Source of the DNA: Spirochaetota bacterium
GTDB taxonomy: Bacteria; Spirochaetota; Spirochaetia; Treponematales; Breznakiellaceae
Assembly (NCBI GenBank): GCA_009778155.1
Contig: WRKI01000352.1
Span: forward strand, 1-36,836
DNA length: 36,836 nt
Direction: 5' to 3'
This document shows positions 1 through 7,115 of the stretch, in pieces. Both the position numbers and the translations under genes were made by a program. Position 1 is the stretch's first letter; every line of letters starts with the position of its first letter. The notes under the pieces are model-generated. The model saw nothing but the letters and a program-made list of their open reading frames with translations. It did not search any database and was not told where the DNA came from.

Positions 1-393
1 CGGCCTCGTTTGGCGCCTTCGCGGGGCAAGCCTGCAAGCGACAGCCCCGTTTGGCGGCTCCGCGGGGCAATCCCGGCGGGCGGCTCCCCTGTTTGGGACT
101 CGGCGGGTGAAGTCCGGCAAGCGGCCGTCCTGCTTGGGGGCTTGCGGGGGAAAGCCCGGCAGGCGGCCGTCCCGTTTGGGGGCTTGGCAAGTGAAAGTCC
201 GGCAAGCGGCCGCCCCGTTTGGAGGCTTGACGAGGAAAGCCCGGCAAGCGGCCACCCTGTTTGGGGCTTGGCAAGTGAAAGCTCGGCAAACGGCTCCCCT
301 GTTTTGGGGACTTGCAGGGAAACCCCGGCGAGCGGCCGCCCTGTTTGGGGCTTGGCGAGTGAAAGCCCGGCAAGCCGCCAACCGGAGCCTTAA
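1..393. repeat. GC-rich degenerate tandem array, about 42-43 bp unit (consensus near CCGGCAAGCGGCCGCCCTGTTTGGGGCTTGGCAAGTGAAAGC), about 8-9 units, running off the left window edge
   Basis: Recurring ccggcaagcggcc...gtttggggcttggcaagtgaaagc. Both overlapping ORFs (10..393, 107..436) show a 14-residue period (PASGRPVWGLASES / RQAAxLFGAWQVKA). Confidence 0.85.
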
Positions 394-439
394 TCCCCAG
401 ACACTAGCAACAAACCCTCGAATGTGCTACATTTGAAAT

Positions 440-2140
440 ATGCCTACAACAGACGATAAAAAAATAATTTACTCGATGCACCGGGTTTCCAAAAAACACG
501 GGACAAAACAAGTGTTAAAAGACATAAGCCTCTCCTACTTTTACGGAGCCAAAATCGGCGTAATCGGCCTAAACGGTTCGGGCAAGTCATCGCTACTGAA
601 AATACTAGCCGGCGTGGACACAGAGATCGCAGGGGAAACATCCGTAAGCCCCGGCTACACAATCGGCTTCCTAGAGCAGGAACCGCATTTGGAAAACGGC
701 AAAACCGTCAAAGAAATCGTCGCCGAAGGAGCCAAAGAAATCGTCGAGCTACTTGCAGAGTTTGACAAAGTAAGCGAAGCCTTTGGCGAAGAAGACGCCG
801 ACTACGACAAACTCGGCGCAAAACAAGCCGAACTACAAGAAAAAATCGAAGCCGCCGACGGCTGGAACCTTGACAGCCGGCTGGAACTCGCAATGGAAGC
901 CCTCCGTTGCCCCCCCGGCGACGAAAAAGTCGATCACCTATCCGGCGGCGAGCGCCGGCGCGTCGCACTCTGCCGGCTCCTCCTGCAAAAACCCGACATC
1001 CTGCTTTTGGACGAGCCGACCAACCACCTTGACGCACAAACCGTCGCGTGGCTCGAGCGGCACCTGCAACAATACGCCGGCACCATCATCGCCGTAACCC
1101 ACGACAGATATTTTCTGGACAACGTCGCCGGCTGGATACTCGAACTTGACCGGGGCGAAGGCATCCCTTGGAAAGGCAACTACTCAAGCTGGCTAGAACA
1201 AAAAGAAGCGCGGCTAGCACAGGAAGAAAAAGGCGAAAGCGACCGGCGCAAAACCCTTCAGCGCGAGCTTGAATGGATACGCATGAGTCCCAAAGGCCGG
1301 CACGCAAAAAGCAAAGCGCGCATAACGCACTACGAAAAACTTTTTCAAGATGACGAGCGGGAACGTTCAAAAGGCGGGCAGGCATTAAGCAAGATCACAA
1401 TCCCCGCCGGCCCGCGCCTAGGCAACCTTGTAATCGAGGCCGCCGGGCTTTCAAAATCCTTCGGCCAGCGGCTCATCTTTGACAAAATGGAGTTCGCCGT
1501 CCCTCCCGGCGCCTGCGTGGGCATAATCGGCCCCAACGGTGCGGGCAAAACCACCCTCTTCAAAATCATCACTGGGGAGGAAAAACCAGACGGCGGGGAA
1601 CTTCGGCTTGGGGAAAGCGTCAAACTAGGCTACGCCGATCAGATGCGAGCCTCGCTTGACCCGGAAAAAAGCGTGTGGGAACAGCTCTCTGGCGGCCTTG
1701 ACCTCATCAAACTGGGCGATGCCGCCGGCGCACGCGAAGTCAACTCCCGCGCCTACTGCGCTTGGTACAACTTTTCTGGCGGCGACCAGCAAAAAAAAGT
1801 CGGCATACTGTCCGGCGGCGAGCGCAACAGGCTCAACCTTGCCCTCATGCTAAAGGAAGGGGCCAACGTCCTGCTTTTGGACGAGCCGACAAACGATCTC
1901 GACGTGAACACCCTGCGCTCGTTGGAAGAAGCCTTGGACAACTTCGCCGGGGCCTCCCTAGTGATCAGCCACGACCGCTGGTTTTTAGACCGGGTTGCCA
2001 CGCACATCTTGGCTTTCGAGGATGACGAAGTACTCTGGTACGACGGCAACTGGAGCGAGTACGCCGCCTGGCGGCGCGAGAAATACGGCGCGGCGGCGGA
2101 TGCGCCGGGGCGGCACGTTCACCGCAAGCTGGAAAGATGA
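440..2140 (+). CDS. ettA: ABC-F family ATPase, energy-dependent translational throttle protein EttA
   Basis: Two ABC cassettes (GLNGSGKSSLLK, LSGGERRRVALCRLL, LLLDEPTNHLD; GPNGAGKTTLFK, LSGGERNRLNLALML, LLLDEPTNDLD), EttA-like N-terminus (IIYSMHRVSKKHG). Confidence 0.93.
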   Translation: MPTTDDKKIIYSMHRVSKKHGTKQVLKDISLSYFYGAKIGVIGLNGSGKSSLLKILAGVDTEIAGETSVSPGYTIGFLEQEPHLENGKTVKEIVAEGAKEIVELLAEFDKVSEAFGEEDADYDKLGAKQAELQEKIEAADGWNLDSRLELAMEALRCPPGDEKVDHLSGGERRRVALCRLLLQKPDILLLDEPTNHLDAQTVAWLERHLQQYAGTIIAVTHDRYFLDNVAGWILELDRGEGIPWKGNYSSWLEQKEARLAQEEKGESDRRKTLQRELEWIRMSPKGRHAKSKARITHYEKLFQDDERERSKGGQALSKITIPAGPRLGNLVIEAAGLSKSFGQRLIFDKMEFAVPPGACVGIIGPNGAGKTTLFKIITGEEKPDGGELRLGESVKLGYADQMRASLDPEKSVWEQLSGGLDLIKLGDAAGAREVNSRAYCAWYNFSGGDQQKKVGILSGGERNRLNLALMLKEGANVLLLDEPTNDLDVNTLRSLEEALDNFAGASLVISHDRWFLDRVATHILAFEDDEVLWYDGNWSEYAAWRREKYGAAADAPGRHVHRKLER

Positions 2141-2874
2141 AAACGATAGACTGGCCGAACTTTTCAAGCTACAAGCTGGCGGGCAACCGGGCGCTTGGCG
2201 GCGGTTACTATTTAATGGAAGTAGAAAATCCGCTGCCAGTAAAAAGCGGCCAGTTTTACATGATGAGGGCCTGGGATACCGAGCCGCTTCTTTCGCGCCC
2301 CTTGAGCGTTTTCGATGCCGGCGGTGGGCGCACCGCCTTTGTCTACCGGGTGATTGGCAGGGGAACCGCAATTTTTGCCGCGCTTAAACCGGGCGATTCT
2401 GTAAAACTGCTTGGCGCGTTGGGGAACGGCTTTCCCGCGCTTGACGGGACGGCGGCCATTGTCGGCGGCGGCGCGGGTTGCGCCCCTCTTTACCTTGCCG
2501 CCAAGCAGATCATGTCAATCGGTGCCGGCAAGGTTGACGCATATCTCGGTTTCAGCGGCGAGCCTTTTCTATTGAAGGAATTTGAAGGCGTGGCAAACCG
2601 GCTTACCGTAAACACCTACGGCCTTATCCCGGACGATGTTGAGCCGGCCGCTTACGACTACATCTTCAGTTGTGGCCCGCCCGCCATGATGAACGCGCTT
2701 TACGAAAAATGCAAGGCAGCGGGCAAAGGCGGCAGTTTGTACGTTTCTATGGAAGCTCGCATGGCTTGCGGCATTGGGACTTGTCTTGTCTGCTCTTGCG
2801 CGGCGGCCGGCGGGCGTAAAAAAGTTTGCCGCGACGGGCCGGTCTTCCCGGCGCAAGAGGTATTCGGCTTATGA
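2137..2874 (+). CDS. pyrK: Dihydroorotate dehydrogenase electron transfer subunit (PyrK-like, FAD/2Fe-2S)
   Basis: Ferredoxin-reductase-like fold, GGGAGCAPLYLAAK, C-terminal Cys cluster MACGIGTCLVCSC...VCRDGPVF; ATGA overlap with pyrD. Confidence 0.9.
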   Translation: MKTIDWPNFSSYKLAGNRALGGGYYLMEVENPLPVKSGQFYMMRAWDTEPLLSRPLSVFDAGGGRTAFVYRVIGRGTAIFAALKPGDSVKLLGALGNGFPALDGTAAIVGGGAGCAPLYLAAKQIMSIGAGKVDAYLGFSGEPFLLKEFEGVANRLTVNTYGLIPDDVEPAAYDYIFSCGPPAMMNALYEKCKAAGKGGSLYVSMEARMACGIGTCLVCSCAAAGGRKKVCRDGPVFPAQEVFGL

Positions 2875-3776
2875 AAGCATCGCTTGAAACAAATTTCGCT
2901 GGGGTGGTTTTCAAAAACCCCATCGTGCTTGCCTCTGGAACCTGCGGCTTTGGGCAGGAACTCCGGGAATGGTTTAACCCAGGCCGCCTTGGGGGGCTTT
3001 GTTCCAAGGGGCTTACCTTGAACGCCCGCTCTGGCAATGGCGGCATCCGGGTTTGGGAAACGGCCAGCGGTATGATGAACAGCGTCGGGTTGGAAAACCC
3101 CGGCGTTAGGTGCTTTATCGAGCGGGAGCTGATTTTGATGAAGGCTCTGGGGACGGCCGTTATCGTAAACTTGGCCGGGCACTCAATCGATGATTATCTT
3201 GAAGCCGTGGAACTTTTGAACGCCGCAAGTTTCGATCTGTTAGAGCTAAACATTTCCTGCCCTAACCTAAAGGCTGGCGGCGCGATTTTTGGCGCAGATG
3301 CCGATCGTGCCGGGGAAGTTGTCCGCAAGGTGCGGGCGGTTTGCAAGCACAAGCTTGTGGTAAAACTTTCGCCGGCGGCCAACGACATTGTCGGCGTTGC
3401 CCGCACTTGCCAAGATGAGGGCGCGGACGCGCTTTCCCTGGTGAACACTTTTCCGGCTATGGCTATCGACACGGAAAAACGCTCTGCGGTTTTTGACAAC
3501 ATTTATGCCGGGCTTTCTGGCCCTGCAATAAAGCCAATCGCCTTGCGTATGGTTCACCAGGTGGCTAAGGCGGTGTCTATCCCGGTTATGGGCATTGGCG
3601 GCATAACTACCGCGCAAGATGCTATCGAGTTTATCATGGCCGGGGCGCATCTTGTGCAGGTTGGCAGTGCGAACTTTATCAACCCGCTTATCTCCTTGGA
3701 AATTCTGGAAGGTCTGCAAACATGGCTGGACTCCAAGGGGCTTGCCAGTGTGGGCGAAATTCGCGGGGTTGTTTAG
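2871..3776 (+). CDS. pyrD: Dihydroorotate dehydrogenase catalytic subunit (class 1B)
   Basis: NPIVLASGTCGFG, ELNISCPNLK, VVKLSP, SLVNTFPAMAID, GIGGITTAQDAIEFIMAGA. Start taken at the internal ATG 2871 that overlaps the pyrK stop. Confidence 0.92.
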   Translation: MKASLETNFAGVVFKNPIVLASGTCGFGQELREWFNPGRLGGLCSKGLTLNARSGNGGIRVWETASGMMNSVGLENPGVRCFIERELILMKALGTAVIVNLAGHSIDDYLEAVELLNAASFDLLELNISCPNLKAGGAIFGADADRAGEVVRKVRAVCKHKLVVKLSPAANDIVGVARTCQDEGADALSLVNTFPAMAIDTEKRSAVFDNIYAGLSGPAIKPIALRMVHQVAKAVSIPVMGIGGITTAQDAIEFIMAGAHLVQVGSANFINPLISLEILEGLQTWLDSKGLASVGEIRGVV

Positions 3777-3792
3777 CGAGCCGGCAGACGGG

Positions 3793-5121
3793 TTAAATGC
3801 CCCGGCGCACTTCTTCGAGTGTTTTCACGGCGTTATGTGCAATGGGCTTCCATTCGACCCGCCTAAACAGTGCCGCCATTGCGATTGGTATGTATGTAAG
3901 CATGAACACCGGGAAAGCAAAAAGGTAGGCAATTTTAAGGAAGGCCTGGCAGTGTATCCGCTTCCATTCTGTAGCGACAGTTATACTCGCTATCGTAAAA
4001 AGCAATATGTACAGAGTAATCACGGCAGAGGCAAACAAACCGCCGATAGCGGATGCGTCAAAACCCAGCGCAAAAGAAAAAGCTATCACCGCAAGGTTAA
4101 ACAGCATTGTAACTGCCGTAAAGGTTGCGGCAGGCCATATTGTCATAAACATATCGAAGGCGCAAAAACTGCGTTTTTTTATCATCGTTTTTATTAAAAC
4201 CGCCCCGTACTTGCCAAAAACTTGATAAAACCCTTTTGCCCAACGCAACCGCTGATCCCATGACTGGCGGAATGTTACTGGCTGTTCATCGTAAAAAATC
4301 GCCGCCTTGCAATACATTATGCGATTGCCGGCTATCGCGTTATGCACCGAAAACTCTATGTCTTCGGTTAACGTAAAAAAAGGCCAGCCATTGTTTTTAA
4401 GCACTATATCCGCCGAAACCAAAAAGCCTGTGCCGGATATGGCGCAACTTGTGCCGAGTAGCATACGCGCATTGTTCATGAACTTTGACTCGCGCAAAAA
4501 CCAAAGGGCATAACCTGCGGATAACCAGTTTTCGGCATAATTTTTAGAGTTTCTGTAGCTTGTTATAATTTTATGCCCCCGGTTAAATGTTTTGTTCATT
4601 TCTGCGATATAATTTTCGTCAAGAAGGTTGTCGGCATCGAACACGAAAAAGCCGTCAAAATCGCTTTGCGCGTAACTTTCAAATATTTTCCCAAACAGGA
4701 AATCAAGGGCGTATCCTTTTCCGACTTGCTTTTTGTTAAAGCGTTCCCAGACACGCGCCCCGGCATTTTTTGCTATTGCGGCGGTGTCATCGCTGCAATT
4801 ATCGGCGGCTACAAAAATTGTTATGTTTTCCTTGGGGTAGGTCTGGCGGTGAATGCTGGCGATAAGTTGTTCAATAACCTGCGATTCGTTTCTTGCCGGT
4901 ATTAACACGGCATAGTTATATATGCGCGGTGCGGCCGCCGGCATTTCACGTTTTTTCAAAACGAAAGGAGCCAGCAGATAGATCACTTGATAAGAATAGC
5001 CTATCGAAAATATTGCTGACATGGCTATATTAAAAACGAGCAAAATCTGTACGAAAAGGCTGTACTCCTCTAAAGCAAAAAACACATTCACCTCCTTCGT
5101 TTTTGCACATCGAAGTTTCAC
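3793..5121 (-). CDS. Family 2 glycosyltransferase, membrane-associated
   Basis: VLIPARNESQVIEQLIASI, FVAADNCSDDTAAIA, FFVFDADNLLDENY, QRLRWAKGF; C-terminal TM segments. A GTG at about 5085 preceded by AAGGAGG is a likely true start. Confidence 0.85.
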   Translation of the reverse strand: MKLRCAKTKEVNVFFALEEYSLFVQILLVFNIAMSAIFSIGYSYQVIYLLAPFVLKKREMPAAAPRIYNYAVLIPARNESQVIEQLIASIHRQTYPKENITIFVAADNCSDDTAAIAKNAGARVWERFNKKQVGKGYALDFLFGKIFESYAQSDFDGFFVFDADNLLDENYIAEMNKTFNRGHKIITSYRNSKNYAENWLSAGYALWFLRESKFMNNARMLLGTSCAISGTGFLVSADIVLKNNGWPFFTLTEDIEFSVHNAIAGNRIMYCKAAIFYDEQPVTFRQSWDQRLRWAKGFYQVFGKYGAVLIKTMIKKRSFCAFDMFMTIWPAATFTAVTMLFNLAVIAFSFALGFDASAIGGLFASAVITLYILLFTIASITVATEWKRIHCQAFLKIAYLFAFPVFMLTYIPIAMAALFRRVEWKPIAHNAVKTLEEVRRGI

Positions 5122-5136
5122 ATTTTCAAAATAAGT

Positions 5137-5961
5137 TTACTGCACATAGCCTAACTTTTCAAGTAGCCTTTGTTCGATTTCGCCCATTGCGAAAGAGCCG
5201 TAGCGTCTGTCCCGGCGGGCAAGGTCTATTTTTTCATCGTGGATAATGCCTTGCCCGGATTGTCCAAAGACCAGAACCCTTTGGGCAAGATAAACGGCCT
5301 CGCGGGGTTCGTGGCTTACGATTACGGCAAGGCGGGGGTAGTTTTCCAAAAGCGAAAGCGACAAATCCATAAGTTTTATCCGCAGGGGAATGTCGAGGGA
5401 CTGGAAGGGTTCGTCCATTAGCAGAATGTCTGCCGGGCAGGAAAAAGCACGGGCCAGGTTTACCCGCTGTTGCTCCCCGCCGGAAAGCTCCTTGGGCAGG
5501 GAATCCGCCTTGTGCGAAAGGGAAACCTGCTCCAGAAAATGCCGGGCGACCTCTTGCGCTTCTTTTTTTCCAAGTTTTTCCGTTATGGGGAGGCAGATGT
5601 TTTCCAGCGCGGTTTTCCAAGGCAACAATCTGGATTCTTGAAACACCATGCTTGCCGCCCCGGCCGCAATGTCGCCTGCGCCCGGCGTTAAAAGCCCTGC
5701 GATTAGTTTTAACAAGGTAGTTTTCCCGCAGCCAGACGCGCCGAGTATTGCCGCCGGGCTGTTCTCGCCGGACACCTCCAAGTTCAGGTTTTTGAAAACG
5801 GGCTTGCCGGGGTTAAAGGCAAAGTCCAAGTTGCGGATTGAAATTGCGCTTTTTTCAGACGGGGTTTTCATTGGTTTCACCTGCGTTTTTGCATAAGGCC
5901 CAGAATGACGCTTAACGCCGCTTGGCACAGGGCGGCGGCAAGTATCGTTCCGGCAGTCCAT
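5137..5961 (-). CDS. ABC transporter ATP-binding protein, nitrate/sulfonate/taurine type
   Basis: GASGCGKTTLLKLIAGLL, LSGGEQQRVNLARAF, ILLMDEPFQSLD. Likely start at the internal MKTPSEKSAIS. Confidence 0.88.
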   Translation of the reverse strand: MDCRNDTCRRPVPSGVKRHSGPYAKTQVKPMKTPSEKSAISIRNLDFAFNPGKPVFKNLNLEVSGENSPAAILGASGCGKTTLLKLIAGLLTPGAGDIAAGAASMVFQESRLLPWKTALENICLPITEKLGKKEAQEVARHFLEQVSLSHKADSLPKELSGGEQQRVNLARAFSCPADILLMDEPFQSLDIPLRIKLMDLSLSLLENYPRLAVIVSHEPREAVYLAQRVLVFGQSGQGIIHDEKIDLARRDRRYGSFAMGEIEQRLLEKLGYVQ

Positions 5962-6620
5962 GCGTAAAGCTCCGCTGTTTCAAGCTGTGCCCTTGCGTTC
6001 TGCATTCCGGTTCCAAGGGCGCGTGCCGGCTGTACCATTACCTCAGCGGCGACGACGACTTTCCAGCACAACGACAGGCCGCTTCGCAATGCACCTAACA
6101 CAAAGGGGGCGATGCCGGGGATGTAGAGCGATAAAAGCCGCTGTTTTTTGGACAGGCGGTAAATGTCAAAAACTTCTTTCAGTTTTGGATCGATGGCGTT
6201 TATCCCGGCGATTGTGTTTGCGGTTATTATGGGAAAGATCATCAGAAAGGCTGTGAAGACGGGGGTGCGTTCCTGTCCGAACCACAAAAACGCGATGAGT
6301 ATTACCGAGATTACTGGCGTTGCCGAAATCGCTATGAGTACCGGTTTTAACAGTGCCTCTATGCGTTTGTCCAAGGCGATAAGAATGCCTGCGGCGATGC
6401 CAGAGGGTACGGAAACAAGCATTCCAAAGGCCACCCGGTAAAAGCTGCCCCAGAGCGCAAGCCAAAAACGCTCGCTTGCGGCAAGGCTGGCAAAGGTTCG
6501 CATGACGGACACTGGCCCCGGCAGCAAAAGCTCGTTCCCCCGCAACTGGGCTAGGGCCTCCCATGCAGCAAAAAAAAGAAAAATGCCCGCCACGGAAAAC
6601 AAAACAAAAGATTTTTTCAT
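5877..6620 (-). CDS. ABC transporter permease, nitrate/sulfonate/taurine type
   Basis: Multi-TM protein with the EAA-like region KEVFDIYRLSKKQRLLSLYIPGIAPFVLGALRSGLSLCWKVVVAAE; adjacent to the cognate ATPase. Confidence 0.87.
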   Translation of the reverse strand: MKKSFVLFSVAGIFLFFAAWEALAQLRGNELLLPGPVSVMRTFASLAASERFWLALWGSFYRVAFGMLVSVPSGIAAGILIALDKRIEALLKPVLIAISATPVISVILIAFLWFGQERTPVFTAFLMIFPIITANTIAGINAIDPKLKEVFDIYRLSKKQRLLSLYIPGIAPFVLGALRSGLSLCWKVVVAAEVMVQPARALGTGMQNARAQLETAELYAWTAGTILAAALCQAALSVILGLMQKRR

Positions 6621-6640
6621 TCGTGGCTAGAAGAAATCCT

Positions 6641-6850
6641 TCATTCTTTTTCGGTTTTTTGGGCCGGCAAAGGCCTTTCCGCTATAAACTCGTCCAGTTC
6701 CCGTTCCAAAACGGCCAGGGAATTCTGCATTTCGCAAATGCGCTGAATACAGTGTTTTACCTGCTTTTCCATAAGGCGCTCGCAGGTCTCGTCTACAACG
6801 TCGCCGAATGAGAGCTTGTTGAAAACCGCCGCCTTTTCTTTGTATGCCAT
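6641..6850 (-). CDS. Small hypothetical protein (MAYKEKAAVFNKLSFGDVVDETCERL...)
   Basis: Open frame. The 6868 start of the ORF track lies inside a strong promoter; ATG 6850 is 6 nt after TATAAT. Confidence 0.6.
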   Translation of the reverse strand: MAYKEKAAVFNKLSFGDVVDETCERLMEKQVKHCIQRICEMQNSLAVLERELDEFIAERPLPAQKTEKE

Positions 6851-6856
6851 TTTAAA

Positions 6857-6884
6857 ATTATAGCACATTTTGGCGGTTCGTCAA
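6857..6884 (-). promoter_or_regulatory. Sigma70-like promoter TTGACG-N16-TATAAT (TGn extended -10), 6 nt before the ATG of the 6850 gene
   Basis: Minus strand reads ttgacgaaccgccaaaatgtgctataattttaaaATGGCA. Confidence 0.75.
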
Positions 6885-6913
6885 TAGGGGGTCTGCAAGC
6901 AAGATTAAGGCAA

Positions 6914-6939
6914 CCTCGAAGCTAATCAGCGTTTCCCTA
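6914..6939. repeat. Half copy (loop plus one arm) of dispersed palindrome family 1
   Basis: cctcgaagctaatcagcgtttcccta matches loop plus right arm of the copy at 32064-32108. Confidence 0.8.
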
Positions 6940-7115
6940 AATCGCCCGGCAGGGGTTCGGCCGCCGGTTACCTGCCCCTAAAGCAAACCCTCCGTGTTCG
7001 GCTGGCGGGGTTTTCTCTCTTTAGGGTAACCGTTTGCGTTTTTTTTCGCAAAAAAACTGCCGGGTTCTGTTTTTATGGCTTTTTCAAAATCGAAAAATAG
7101 CGTATAATTAGGGGA

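Noticed and set aside
1-393. CRISPR-like array
   Set aside because: Units are contiguous and degenerate with no unique spacers between conserved repeats, and no cas genes in the window.
3619-4197. 192-codon ORF between pyrD and the glycosyltransferase
   Set aside because: Overlaps pyrD in another frame and the antisense of the glycosyltransferase; no domain support.
6641-6868. Start at MCYNFK (6868) for the small minus-strand gene
   Set aside because: This start lies within the -10 region of a strong promoter; ATG 6850 is more likely.
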